From Trinickia caryophylli (lineage in GTDB: Bacteria > Pseudomonadota > Gammaproteobacteria > Burkholderiales > Burkholderiaceae), in the NCBI RefSeq assembly GCF_034424545.1, contig NZ_CP139971.1:496001-560000 (forward strand): DNA of 64,000 nucleotides, written 5' to 3'. Both the position numbers and the translations under genes were made by a program. Shown piece by piece: positions 28,561-37,208 of the stretch. Each line of letters opens with the position of its first letter. Position 1 is the first letter of the stretch. The notes under the pieces are model-generated. The model was not told the DNA's origin. It worked only from the letters and a program-made list of their open reading frames with translations, and made no database searches.

Positions 28561-29055
28561 TCACCGCCGCCAATAAATGCGGACCAGATATTCGTCGGGG
28601 CTGTACTTCATAACGAGCGAACCCTGGAACGCCGATTCGAGTGCCGCGCCGATACCGCGTGCGAGGTGCACATCGGTGGTCGAGACGATCGTCGTGCCGC
28701 CGTTCTCGTCGACCGACATGATGCGCTGCATGGGATGCTCGCGCTTCGCATGGGCTTCGTGGTGACGGATCCGCTCGAGAATTTCCACGAGATGCGCCGC
28801 GGCGAACGGCCCGTCGATGTAGACGTAGCCTGCAGGCAGCGCATCGGCAATGCGCCGACACGCCATGCAAAGCGTCTCCTTCGCCTGTGCGGGACGCGCC
28901 AGCCATTGCCAACGGCCCTCGTGGTACACCGCGCCGCAATCACGGCATATGGTTGGCTCGCTCAGCTTTTCGCGCAGCGCGTAAGGATCGTGTCCTAGCC
29001 CGGGAAACACTTCCTCGTGTGCCCCCGGATGATGGGGCGTGACGTGATCTGCCAT
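28561..29055 (-). CDS. BCAM0308-family protein (putative metal-binding)
   Basis: 164 residues, hydrophilic, no signal peptide. Two Cys pairs, CRDCG (about residue 37) and CMACR (about residue 65), form a likely zinc site around the segment YHEGRWQWLARP. The C-terminal half (GTTIVSTTDVHLARGIGAAL; YLVRIYW) is alpha/beta. The family takes its name from a Burkholderia cenocepacia locus tag in a low-oxygen-activated region. AGGAGG lies before the ATG. An FNR-type box is 148 bases upstream (29197-29210). Confidence 0.75.
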   Translation of the reverse strand: MADHVTPHHPGAHEEVFPGLGHDPYALREKLSEPTICRDCGAVYHEGRWQWLARPAQAKETLCMACRRIADALPAGYVYIDGPFAAAHLVEILERIRHHEAHAKREHPMQRIMSVDENGGTTIVSTTDVHLARGIGAALESAFQGSLVMKYSPDEYLVRIYWRR

Positions 29056-29196
29056 AACGACCTCCTCAGCATGTGCGGCTGTTTCAACGTGCAAGCCGGC
29101 ATCGCGATCGCGAGTCGCGCGCGTTCGTCACGGCAATGCGGGTTTCCTGCTCCAGACTGCCCTCACGTCAGCGTAAGACGCTTACGCACACCCTCG

Positions 29197-29210
29197 TTGA
29201 TCTGGGTCAA
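29197..29210 (-). promoter_or_regulatory. FNR/ANR-type box 2
   Basis: TTGAT-CTGG-GTCAA, one mismatch from the FNR consensus. It lies upstream of the BCAM0308-like/HHH/pncB/APH operon and downstream of the peroxiredoxin stop. Confidence 0.6.
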
Positions 29211-29343
29211 GCGGGGTTGCGCTGCAAACCGCCGCGTGCATCCGCCTGCCCCGGCATTGTCGCCGGAGCGCGCCCGGCCGAATGTGGGCGTTGCCGCAAA
29301 ACGCCAGACCGCAGCCGGCGGCACACGCGGCTTGCCTCGTATC

Positions 29344-29880
29344 TCAGGCGGCACCCACATATTCGCCACGGGCCGGATACGCATGTTCGATCGTGAAGTC
29401 GAGCGCCTTCAGGAGGTCCGGGAAGGCGGGCCGTGCGAACGGCATCGATTGCACCGACGCATAGTAGACACTCGTGTCTGGCCGGATCAGAAACAGCCCC
29501 GGCTCGGAAAAAATCGCCGGCTCCTCGATGCCGATCGACGTCTCGCCTTTCGATGCGGATAGATAAAGGCCCCAGGCTCGCGCAGTCGCGAGCGGCAACC
29601 CATATCCGATACGCAGTGCGCCGGCACCGACTTTATCGGCCATCTGCCTCGCTCTCGTTTCGGAGTCCGAACTGACCGCGATGGTTTTCACGCCGCGCTC
29701 GGCGAACGCGGGGGTGAGCCGCTCGAGTTCTTTCAGATGCACCGCGCAGATCGGGCAGTGCAAGCCGCGATAAAAGCTGACCAATGTCAGATAGCCCGGC
29801 GCTTCCCGTGCCAGTTCGAATGGCCCGTGCGCGACGGTGAGAATGTTCAGTGCGGGTGCTTGGGTACGCGGGATCAACAT
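29344..29880 (-). CDS. Peroxiredoxin-like AhpC/TSA family protein
   Basis: 178 residues, thioredoxin fold. The peroxidatic site is GLHCPICAVHL with Cys42 and Cys45, so the usual Thr before the Cys is missing and a CxxC pair is present, as in a subgroup of AhpC/TSA proteins. The following VKTIAVSSDSE and ARAWGLYLS segments fit the family. AAAGGAGG lies before the start. Divergent from an AraC regulator gene 92 bases away; thiol-dependent peroxide reduction is expected. Confidence 0.8.
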   Translation of the reverse strand: MLIPRTQAPALNILTVAHGPFELAREAPGYLTLVSFYRGLHCPICAVHLKELERLTPAFAERGVKTIAVSSDSETRARQMADKVGAGALRIGYGLPLATARAWGLYLSASKGETSIGIEEPAIFSEPGLFLIRPDTSVYYASVQSMPFARPAFPDLLKALDFTIEHAYPARGEYVGAA

Positions 29881-29917
29881 GGACAACCTCCTTTGGATGG
29901 CGAACGAAACGGCGCCC

Positions 29918-29946
29918 TTGACGACGTGCCCGCACTTTCCCATACT
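29918..29946 (+). promoter_or_regulatory. Sigma-70 promoter of the AraC-type gene
   Basis: TTGACG (29918-29923), a 17-base spacer, and CATACT (29941-29946). The ATG at 29972 is 25 bases after the -10 box. Confidence 0.5.
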
Positions 29947-29971
29947 CCAAGAAACGATATGTCTCAATATC

Positions 29972-30784
29972 ATGATCGAAAGTCCTGAATCGACCTCGGA
30001 GTCGCCCAAGCAAGATCGCCTTTCGGCGTTTTTCCGCGCTTTCTCGTTTTCGGTCACGCCTGCCTCGTCGTTCGACGCCGTGAACGAGCACGCCGATGTG
30101 ACGCTCGGCGTGCTGGCCTCTCGCGATCGTGCAGACCGGCTCGTGCTCGAGGCCGGCCCGTCGCCCGGCCCGCTACCTCCCGGCAGGGTCGTTGCGGCTG
30201 TCCACGTTTCGTTTGGCGGCGCGCTCAATCCGCTGCTCGGTGCGCTGCCGCGCCGGCTCTCGGTGCCGCTCGACGAGGACGACGCCCTTCGCGCACTCGC
30301 GGACGTCCTCGTCGCAGAAGCACGCGAGAGCCGCTGCGGCCGTCAGACGGCGCTCGCGCGACTGTCCGAGGTAATCGTCCTGATGATCTTGCGTCGCGCG
30401 ATCGACGCGGGCGCCACAGGGCCAGGCCTGCTCGCCGGCCTCTCGCATCCGGCGCTGCACCGCGCGCTCGCGGCCATGCACGACGCGCCGGGACGCGCTT
30501 GGCGCATGGAAGATCTGGCCGCCCTCGCGGGCTTGTCGCGAAGCCGCTTCATGGCACTCTTTCGCGAGACGGTGGGCACGACACCGAGTGCCTATTTGAC
30601 GGCATGGCGGCTCGTGCTCGCCCACCGTGCATTGACCGACGGCGAGCGCGTCAAGGCGGTAGCCAAACGCGTCGGATTCGGTAGCGCATCCGCGTTCTCC
30701 CGCGCTTACTCCCGCCGATTCGGACACGCGCCTGCCCTCGCCCGCCCGCAGGCCGCGCAAAACTTACCATTTGTTGCAAACTGA
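29972..30784 (+). CDS. AraC family transcriptional regulator (Cupin_6 type)
   Basis: 270 residues. The N-terminal ~150 residues resemble the Cupin_6 sensor domain (FSVTPASSFDAV; LPRRLSVPLDED), and the C-terminal AraC domain has two helix-turn-helices (MEDLAALAGLSRSRFMALF and VKAVAKRVGFGSASAFSRAY). Start chosen at 29972 because a sigma-70 promoter with normal spacing lies directly before it. Divergent from the peroxiredoxin gene, which it probably controls; such regulators often respond to reactive compounds. Confidence 0.85.
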   Translation: MIESPESTSESPKQDRLSAFFRAFSFSVTPASSFDAVNEHADVTLGVLASRDRADRLVLEAGPSPGPLPPGRVVAAVHVSFGGALNPLLGALPRRLSVPLDEDDALRALADVLVAEARESRCGRQTALARLSEVIVLMILRRAIDAGATGPGLLAGLSHPALHRALAAMHDAPGRAWRMEDLAALAGLSRSRFMALFRETVGTTPSAYLTAWRLVLAHRALTDGERVKAVAKRVGFGSASAFSRAYSRRFGHAPALARPQAAQNLPFVAN

Positions 30785-30848
30785 GAAAAAGCCTGCGCCG
30801 ATGCAAACGTATCCTTCGCGCACCATTGACAAAACAACAGGTGTTGCG

Positions 30849-32006
30849 ATGAACGGCTTGCGGAAAACCCTGATATGCGGACTCTTCGCCTCGATGGCGC
30901 TCGCCGCCTGTGGCGGTGGGGGCGACGGCGGCACGCCGACCGGCACGCTCAGCGTTCACATGACCGACGCACCCGCGTGCGGTTTCGATCACGTCTACGT
31001 GACCGTCAGCAAAGTGCGCGTGAACACGAGTTCGGCGGCGGGCGACGGCGACGGCGGATGGAGCGACATCACGCTTGCCACGCCGCAGAAGATCGACTTG
31101 CTCACGCTGACCAACGGCGTACTGACCACGCTCGGGCAAACCACGCTTCCCGCAGGCCAGTATCAGCAAGTGCGACTCGTGCTCGCCTCGAACCAGGGCA
31201 ATACGCTGGCCAATTCCGTCGTGGTATCGGGAACGACCACCGAGCAGGCACTGGCCACGCCGAGCGCGGTGCAAAGCGGTCTGAAGATCATTCGTCCGTT
31301 CACGGTGCCGGCCAACCAGACCGTAGACCTCGTACTCGACTTCAACGCATGCAAGTCGGTCGTGCTGCAAGGCAACGGCTCGTACGCGCTCAAGCCGGTC
31401 GTGACCGCCACGCCTACCGCGGTCAGCGGATCGATCGACGGCTACGTCGCGACCGGCCAGGCAGGCGCAACCGTTTATGCGGAGCAAAACGGCCAGGTCA
31501 TACGTGGCACGGTGGCCGACAGCACAGGACACTTCATGCTGTCGCCGCTCGTGCAGAGCACGACGAACGGCAATTACGACATCGTCATTGCTCAGACGAA
31601 TGAGACCACGGGCGTCGTGACTTCGGTACCCGTCCTCGTGGGCGCCACGACGCACGTCTCGACCTCCTCCACGCCGATCACACTGGCGGCCTCGACAATG
31701 AATACCGTCAGCGGCACGGCAACCGCCTCTGCATACGCGAGCCTGCGCGCGCTGCAGACGACCACGTCAGGCACTTACGAAATCGCTTCGACGAACGCGA
31801 ACCTGACAACGGGCGCTTATTCGATGAGCCTGCCGGTCGCCGCCCCGATGGTAGGCGCCTACACGGGAACCCTGCCGGTCTCGCTCACCGCGGCGACGGC
31901 ATCGGCGGGCCTCTACACGATCGAGGCAGACGCCGCTTCGGGCGCAACCCAATCGACCGGCGTCAATATCACGAGCGGCGCCCAAACCGCCAACTTCAGC
32001 TTCTGA
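30849..32006 (+). CDS. DUF4382 lipoprotein
   Basis: 385 residues. Lipoprotein signal with lipobox LAAC (Cys21) followed by a Gly/Asp linker. The segment TGTLSVHMTDAPACGFDHVYVTV starts the DUF4382 beta-sandwich (core quoted: LSVHMTDAP), followed by carboxypeptidase-regulatory-like repeats (VSGSIDGYVA, AGATVYAEQNGQVIRGTVAD) in a Thr/Ala/Ser-rich C-terminus. Probably surface or periplasmic, binding rather than catalytic. The hairpin at 32024-32043 follows. Confidence 0.75.
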   Translation: MNGLRKTLICGLFASMALAACGGGGDGGTPTGTLSVHMTDAPACGFDHVYVTVSKVRVNTSSAAGDGDGGWSDITLATPQKIDLLTLTNGVLTTLGQTTLPAGQYQQVRLVLASNQGNTLANSVVVSGTTTEQALATPSAVQSGLKIIRPFTVPANQTVDLVLDFNACKSVVLQGNGSYALKPVVTATPTAVSGSIDGYVATGQAGATVYAEQNGQVIRGTVADSTGHFMLSPLVQSTTNGNYDIVIAQTNETTGVVTSVPVLVGATTHVSTSSTPITLAASTMNTVSGTATASAYASLRALQTTTSGTYEIASTNANLTTGAYSMSLPVAAPMVGAYTGTLPVSLTAATASAGLYTIEADAASGATQSTGVNITSGAQTANFSF

Positions 32007-32023
32007 GCACAGCTCGTCACACG

Positions 32024-32043
32024 GGAGGGGCTAACGCCCCTCC
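32024..32043 (+). terminator. Hairpin after the DUF4382 gene
   Basis: GGAGGGGC (32024-32031) pairs with GCCCCTCC (32036-32043), loop TAAC. It lacks a T-tail and sits 20 bases before the next small gene, so it may attenuate rather than stop read-through. Confidence 0.45.
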
Positions 32044-32062
32044 ACAACCGGGGAAAACCTCA

Positions 32063-32218
32063 ATGAAAAAAATGATCGTAGTCCTGACTATCGCGGGCGG
32101 CATCCTGAGCGGCTGCGCCGTATACGTGCCCGACCAGCCGGGTGTGGTCGTGCGCCCGCAGGGCGGTCCCGGCAACGGCTTTTGCCCGCCCGGCCAGGCG
32201 AAGAAGGGCAACTGCTGA
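32063..32218 (+). CDS. 51-residue lipoprotein, unknown function
   Basis: Start ATG at 32063, stop at 32218. Signal with lipobox I-L-S-G-C (Cys18), then a short tail rich in Pro, Val and Gly (YVPDQPGVVVRPQGG) with two further Cys. It lies between the hairpin after the DUF4382 gene and a strong terminator, so it is probably the last gene of that transcript. Short enough to escape gene finders. Confidence 0.65.
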   Translation: MKKMIVVLTIAGGILSGCAVYVPDQPGVVVRPQGGPGNGFCPPGQAKKGNC

Positions 32219-32250
32219 CGCCGCGCCGGCCAAGCTATGAAACGAGCATC

Positions 32251-32278
32251 GGCGCCCCTGCGGGGGCGCCTTTTTTTT
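32251..32278 (+). terminator. Rho-independent terminator
   Basis: GGCGCCCC (32251-32258) pairs with GGGGCGCC around a short loop, ending at 32270, followed by eight T (32271-32278). A canonical intrinsic terminator for the plus-strand lipoprotein genes. Confidence 0.9.
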
Positions 32279-32373
32279 GTTTGAAACACGCGACGCATGG
32301 CACGTGCCGCTTTGTAATCAACTGTAACTCCCGTTTCATCGGAAGGAACTTCAGCGGCCCCGCGCGCCCACGC

Positions 32374-33309
32374 TCACGTGGGTTTTGGCGCGTTGCAATA
32401 AAAGCGCATGATGTCCTCGGCTCGGGCGAGGACGGTACCTGCGTTGAGCACGGCGGCCGCGCCCGCTGCCAATCCATATGCCAGCGCATCCTGAGCGCTC
32501 GAACCGCGCGCGAGGGCCCAGATCAGTGCAGCGAGAAAGCTGTCTCCGGCCCCGACGGCACTCACGACGCGAACGGGCAGTGCCGGCATGACGACGACTT
32601 CGTCGAGCGTGGCGATCAGCGCGCCGCGTTCGCCGAGCGTCAGCGCCACGACGCGGGCCTGCCCGCTGCGCACGATCCCGCACGCCGCGTCGCGCCAATC
32701 CGTCTGCGAAATCAACGGCTTTCCGGTCAGCTCGCGCAACTCATCGAGACTTGGCTTGACGAGATAAACGCCTTCAGCGAGCGCGGCCGCGAGCGCCTCG
32801 CCTGACGCATCGACGGCCAAGCGGTAGCCCTTCGCGCGCGCTGATCTGGCGAGCCTGGCATAAAAATCCGGCGGCACACCCGGCGGCAGGCTGCCGCTCG
32901 CCACCAGATAATGCGGCGCGGGTGCGAGTGCATCGATATGCTCGAGCACGCCCAGCCATTCTGGCTGCGAAACGCGCGGTCCCGGCAATACGAAGCGAAA
33001 TTCCCGTCCCGTCGATCGTTCGAGTACGGCAATGTTCTCGCGTGTGTCGCCCGCGATCGCGAGCTCGCATGCCGGCACCTCCTCGGCCTCGAGCAGTGCG
33101 CGCAGCAACCGCCCCGTCTCCCCGCCCGCCGCATAAAGTGCCAGGCAGTCTGCGCCAAGCCGATGGGCGACACGTGCCACATTGATTCCCCCGCCCCCCG
33201 CGTCCTTGCGCGGATCGCTGCGGCGAAGCTTGCGCGTGTCGACCATGCGCTCGACGCTGAACGAGAGATCTACTGCCGGATTGAGCGTGAGCGTCACAAT
33301 TTCGGTCAT
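32374..33309 (-). CDS. pfkB: PfkB family sugar-phosphate kinase (6-phosphofructokinase II or 1-phosphofructokinase type)
   Basis: 311 residues. Starts with ITLTLNPAVDLSF-like VTLTLNPAVDLSF; GGGGINVARVAHRLG binds sugar; the anion-hole/catalytic signature VSAVGAGDSFLAALIWAL carries the base Asp. This is the tagatose/fructose-phosphate kinase branch that includes E. coli PfkB and FruK; the overall match is closest to PfkB. No PTS or fruA gene is adjacent. The start has GAGG upstream, and an FNR-type box is centred 65 bases before the ATG, suggesting anaerobic glycolytic flux. Confidence 0.8.
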   Translation of the reverse strand: MTEIVTLTLNPAVDLSFSVERMVDTRKLRRSDPRKDAGGGGINVARVAHRLGADCLALYAAGGETGRLLRALLEAEEVPACELAIAGDTRENIAVLERSTGREFRFVLPGPRVSQPEWLGVLEHIDALAPAPHYLVASGSLPPGVPPDFYARLARSARAKGYRLAVDASGEALAAALAEGVYLVKPSLDELRELTGKPLISQTDWRDAACGIVRSGQARVVALTLGERGALIATLDEVVVMPALPVRVVSAVGAGDSFLAALIWALARGSSAQDALAYGLAAGAAAVLNAGTVLARAEDIMRFYCNAPKPT

Positions 33310-33367
33310 GGCGGGCCCTCGATGCACTGCGTTGCCGGGAGTACATCATCGAGCCGCGGCGCGATCC

Positions 33368-33381
33368 TTGACGCACGTCAA
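33368..33381 (-). promoter_or_regulatory. FNR/ANR-type box 3
   Basis: TTGAC-GCAC-GTCAA, a perfect inverted repeat, centred 65 bases before the pfkB ATG. That spacing suits class II activation at -41.5 with a leader of about 24 bases. Confidence 0.65.
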
Positions 33382-33428
33382 GCTGCGCCGCGTGGTGCGC
33401 CCCGTGCCGAATGCAGCGGCACGCGCGC

Positions 33429-34091
33429 CTAGCGCGCATCGTCGGTACACCGGTCGGCATGCCAGAAGATGGCGAGCCCCGTGCGCGGCCAATCGGAGAG
33501 CGTGCCGATGCCATGAGAATTCGTGCCCTGCGCTGCCGGTGTGAGGCAAAGATAGCGGCCGGCCTGGGTCAGCGTGATGTAACAGTCCTTGCCATATCGA
33601 AGATACCGGTTGACGGGGCCGGAGGGCAGCATCTGCCCCTGGTCATCGGCGCGAAGGGCGCCGGTGCACGCCACGAACCAGGTGGAAAGATCGCGTGCGC
33701 ATGGTGCTCTCAGCGCCGTCACACTGCCCGAATCGGCTTCGCCCATCGCCAGCAACCGGTAATTGCCGCAATAGTCGAAAAGCTGCAGACGAACCGCATC
33801 GCCGAACGAAACCGGCTCGCCAACGCGATTCTTGGCGCGCGTGGCCGGCACGAAGGTCCAGACCGCATCCGCCTGTGCACCGGCGCCCGACAAGCCGGCA
33901 TTCACACTCAGCGCGGACGGCACGCGCTTGCCGGCCTTGCGCCGAACGATCGATACGAACCGCGGCTCGACGCTCGCGCAGCTTCGCAGCACGAATCGAT
34001 CGCCGTAGCGAATCGTGCCGCCAGGCTGCGGTTCGCGCGTCAGCGGCTGACGAACGCTCTCATCCGTCACATACATCACGTCGGTATCCAT
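33429..34091 (-). CDS. Hypothetical protein, 220 residues
   Basis: Not recognised. No signal peptide or membrane segment. Alternating hydrophobic strands and aromatic residues (IRYGDRFVLRSC; RLQLFDYCGNYRLLAM; CYITLTQAGRYLCLTP) suggest an all-beta domain, perhaps beta-trefoil-like; six or more Cys. GGGGA lies six bases before the ATG at 34091. It precedes pfkB on the same strand by 119 bases, but the FNR-type box in between suggests a separate promoter for pfkB. Confidence 0.55.
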   Translation of the reverse strand: MDTDVMYVTDESVRQPLTREPQPGGTIRYGDRFVLRSCASVEPRFVSIVRRKAGKRVPSALSVNAGLSGAGAQADAVWTFVPATRAKNRVGEPVSFGDAVRLQLFDYCGNYRLLAMGEADSGSVTALRAPCARDLSTWFVACTGALRADDQGQMLPSGPVNRYLRYGKDCYITLTQAGRYLCLTPAAQGTNSHGIGTLSDWPRTGLAIFWHADRCTDDAR

Positions 34092-35064
34092 GGCTTTCCC
34101 CGTACCCGCCGCGCAGCAGCAGGCGCAAATGGCTCAATGGCGATCCAATGCTGATGACTTCCCGATGCGGCCGACCGAGACGGCGCAGGTGCCCCGGCCA
34201 TTGGACGAGCGCAACCCTACCGGCTCGCCTTACTCGCAAAGATGGGGGACGTCCGCTCAGCCCGACAACCAAAGACAGCGACACCTCGCCGGCCAGCGGG
34301 CGTGCCGACCTTTCAAGGGTCGCGATGACTTGAATCGCGCCGCCCAGCCAGCATGAGATCTCTCCTCGCGAAATCGACGGTGGCCGACGCACTCTGTATG
34401 AAACGGACTCGCCGTGTCTGCAGCGAAATAGCATGCCCGTTAGATATGCAAGCGATTACCGCCGCGGCAACAAAGCGCAAGAAAAGCCCAACAAAAGCGC
34501 AACAATGCGGCGCAACAAAGCGGCAACCCTCTGCAAAGGCCCCAATTCAGTCTTATAAAAGATGCCCGTCAATAGAGACAAACGAACCGGCCCCTCGCAC
34601 GTGCGTTATTAAATACTCCGCCAGCCGGATCGCCCCACTAATCTAGTAAAGACCCTATTCGCTGTCAAGCGGCACGAAGATCTCTCCGAATTTTCGAAAA
34701 GCAATACGTTTTCGGCGAAGCAAAATTTGCCGTCAATTATGCCTCGACAAACGGTGCAACGGCACACGGAAAGAGGAACGTAACGATTTTTAACAATGAC
34801 GCGGCGGCGATTCCGTTATTCCCCGAATTTTCCATCTATTCGGGGCCACAGAGAAACAAGTCGATTCCAATGCTGTTTTAGCCCGGGCCCATTTAACAAA
34901 ATTTAAGAATTGACGCCGAGCCGGTCGACTTCGAATTGGCGGGCAACGGCAACATGCCGCCCGCCACCCGCCTTGCTCGTTGCATTGCGCTTGATCCAAA
35001 TCACGCCCGGCTGCGTTTGCCGACGCGATGATGAAAGCTGGACATATGCTCGACGGAGTGAAGG
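34092..35064. other. Long low-GC intergenic region
   Basis: A 973-base stretch, notably AT-richer from about 34350 to 34910 than the rest of the window. It holds a cluster of CAACAA motifs (34468, 34489, 34500, 34513) and the FNR-type box at 34991-35004. A 97-codon frame at 34353-34646 lacks a ribosome site and normal composition. I see no convincing gene; the region probably carries divergent promoters or is a remnant of transferred DNA. Confidence 0.45.
34991..35004 (+). promoter_or_regulatory. FNR/ANR-type box 4
   Basis: TTGAT-CCAA-ATCAC matches the FNR consensus except at the last base. It is centred about 67 bases before the deacetylase start, nearly the same distance as box 3 to pfkB. 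Confidence 0.6.
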
Positions 35065-35937
35065 TTGCTCGCAAGAATCTCGTCGAATCGAGGCCGCGCC
35101 GGGTCGGATGGCTCGTATCGCCCGTTCGCAAAGGCAATGCTCGCCGTCGTGGCCGCCGGCCTGCTGCTCGGACTCGGAGTCGGTCCGGCAGCGCACGCGG
35201 CGCGGAGCGAACAGCGCGTCGCGGTACTCGCCTATCATCGCTTCGCCGATACGCCGAACGACTCGATGACCGTGCGCGTCACCACGTTCGAGGCGCAACT
35301 CGCCTTCCTGCGCGCGCATGGGTACCATTTTGTCGCGTTGCGGGACGTCGTGGACTGGCTGGAGAATCGCCGCGCAACGTTGCCCGACAAACCCGTTGCA
35401 TTGACCGTGGACGACGGCCACCGCAGTGTGCAGGACGTGCTGCGGCCGATCGCGTTGCGCGAGCACCTGCCCGTTACGCTCTTCATCTACCCGTCGGCGA
35501 TCTCGAACGCCTCATATGCGCTCACCTGGGAGGAGCTCGCTCGCCTGCGCGACACGGGCATGTTCGACGTGCAGTCGCACACGTACTGGCATCCGAACTT
35601 CAACGTCGAGCGCAGGCAGAGGACGCCCGACGATTTCAGGCGTTTCGCCGAAAAACAACTGCAAGGCTCGCGCGCGAGCATCGAGCAAAAGCTCGGCGGA
35701 AGCGTGGATCTGCTCGCCTGGCCATTCGGCATCGTCGACGAAGAGCTGGAGGGTCTTGCGGCGCAAGCCGGTTATCGCGCCGCATTCGCACTCGGCGCAC
35801 GGTTAGCAGACAAGCAGTCGCACCGCTACGCGGTGACGCGCTTTCTCATCACGGATGGCGTCACGCCTGCCGTCCTCGGCCGCCTGCTCGGCGAACCCGC
35901 CGCCGAACGGCGGCCCGAACCGGAGAAGCAGCCATGA
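35065..35937 (+). CDS. Exported polysaccharide deacetylase (CE4 family)
   Basis: 290 residues. A TTG start at 35065 has GGAG seven bases upstream; an ATG at 35137 is the alternative. A signal or anchor segment lies near residues 24-45 (AMLAVVAAGLLLGLGVGPAAHA). NodB-type motifs follow: VLAYHRF, the Asp pair of LTVDDGHRS and the metal His pair SHTYWHPNF; WPFGIVDEE is motif 4-like. Expected to remove N-acetyl groups from a cell-wall or exopolymer sugar. Its stop overlaps the next start (ATGA). Confidence 0.8.
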   Translation: MLARISSNRGRAGSDGSYRPFAKAMLAVVAAGLLLGLGVGPAAHAARSEQRVAVLAYHRFADTPNDSMTVRVTTFEAQLAFLRAHGYHFVALRDVVDWLENRRATLPDKPVALTVDDGHRSVQDVLRPIALREHLPVTLFIYPSAISNASYALTWEELARLRDTGMFDVQSHTYWHPNFNVERRQRTPDDFRRFAEKQLQGSRASIEQKLGGSVDLLAWPFGIVDEELEGLAAQAGYRAAFALGARLADKQSHRYAVTRFLITDGVTPAVLGRLLGEPAAERRPEPEKQP

Positions 35938-37208
35938 ACGCGCGCCGATGGACCCGACTCGCCGCGTTCGCCGCGCCGTTCGCCGCCCTGTTCGCCCTCT
36001 CGGTCGGCTGCGCGCCGGCAAACGCCTTCACCGGCACGGTCGTCGACGCCGGAACCGGTCAGCCGATCGCGGGCGCCGTCGTGACGGCAGCCAGCGGCAT
36101 CTGGCGCAGCGATGCCGCCGGACGCTTCACGAGCGAGCACACCGCCGCGACGATATCGGCACGCGCGCCCGGCTACTTGCGGCAGACGGTTACCGTATCG
36201 GGCGATGGGCCGCTGACGATCGCACTCGCGCCTTTCAAGCCGCGAGCCGTCTACCTGTCCGCGTTCGGCGCAACGAGCACGACGCTGCGCGATGCGGCGG
36301 TCGCCCTCACCGAAACAACGGCCGTCAACGCGCTCGTGATCGACATGAAGGGCGATCGAGGCATCACCCCCTATCACAGCGCCGCACGCGAAGCCGTTGG
36401 CGCGAACGCGCATGTCTCGGCCCCGTCGCCCGAAACCGATCGCTTCGGGGCCATCGTGGCATCGCTGCATCGCCGGAATCTGTACCTGATCGCCCGCATC
36501 GTCGTCTTCAAGGACGACCCGCTCGCCGCCGCGCATCCCGAGTGGACCGTGCGCGACGCCGCGGGCGAGCCATGGCACGACCGCGAGGGTCTGCGCTGGG
36601 TCGATCCTTTTATCAACGCGGTATGGCGCCATAACATCGATCTCGCCGAAGAGGCGGCCCGCGCCGGTTTCGACGAAATACAGTTCGACTATGTCCGCTT
36701 TCCCGACTCGGCGGGCGTGCACTTCTCGATGCCCAACACGCGCGCCAACCGCGTGGCCGCGATCGTCGGCTTTCTCGATGCGGCACGCGAGCGGCTCCAG
36801 CCGTACAACGTTTTCCTTGCCGCCGACATTTTCGGCTACGTATGCTGGAATCGTGACGATACGGCTATCGGGCAACAGCTCGAGACGCTCGCGGCGCCGC
36901 TCGACTATATATCGCCGATGCTCTACCCATCCGGCTTCACCTGGGGCTTGCCGGGGCTGCACGACCCTGTGAGCGCCCCGGGGCAGATCGTTCGGCGCTC
37001 GCTGGCCGAAGCCAAACGCCGAACTGGTCTGCCCGGGGTACGCTTTCGGCCGTGGCTGCAAGCGTTTCGCGACTATGCATTCGATCGGCGCGCATTCGGC
37101 GCCGACGAAATCCGTGCGCAAATCGACGCGGCACAAGCCGAAGGCTCGGACGGATGGATGCTATGGAATCCTCGAAATCACTACGAGAGCGAGCAGCTTC
37201 CGCGCTGA
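35934..37208 (+). CDS. DUF4015 putative glycoside hydrolase with carboxypeptidase-like regulatory domain
   Basis: 424 residues. Signal peptide or lipoprotein-like start (LFALSVGCAPANA; the Cys could be acylated). Residues about 35-95 are a carboxypeptidase-regulatory-like beta domain (FTGTVVDAGTGQPIAGAVV, core GTVVDAGTGQPIAGA). The rest is a TIM-barrel DUF4015 domain: VNALVIDMKGDRG, IARIVVFKDDPLA, IQFDYVRFPDS with acidic candidate residues, and ISPMLYPSGF. Translationally coupled to the deacetylase, reminiscent of PgaB, where deacetylase and glycosidase domains are fused. Substrate unknown. Confidence 0.8.
   Translation: MNARRWTRLAAFAAPFAALFALSVGCAPANAFTGTVVDAGTGQPIAGAVVTAASGIWRSDAAGRFTSEHTAATISARAPGYLRQTVTVSGDGPLTIALAPFKPRAVYLSAFGATSTTLRDAAVALTETTAVNALVIDMKGDRGITPYHSAAREAVGANAHVSAPSPETDRFGAIVASLHRRNLYLIARIVVFKDDPLAAAHPEWTVRDAAGEPWHDREGLRWVDPFINAVWRHNIDLAEEAARAGFDEIQFDYVRFPDSAGVHFSMPNTRANRVAAIVGFLDAARERLQPYNVFLAADIFGYVCWNRDDTAIGQQLETLAAPLDYISPMLYPSGFTWGLPGLHDPVSAPGQIVRRSLAEAKRRTGLPGVRFRPWLQAFRDYAFDRRAFGADEIRAQIDAAQAEGSDGWMLWNPRNHYESEQLPR

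Noticed and set aside
34353..34646. 97-codon frame in the low-GC gap
   Set aside because: No ribosome site, odd Lys/Thr/Ser composition and no recognisable fold; treated as non-coding.
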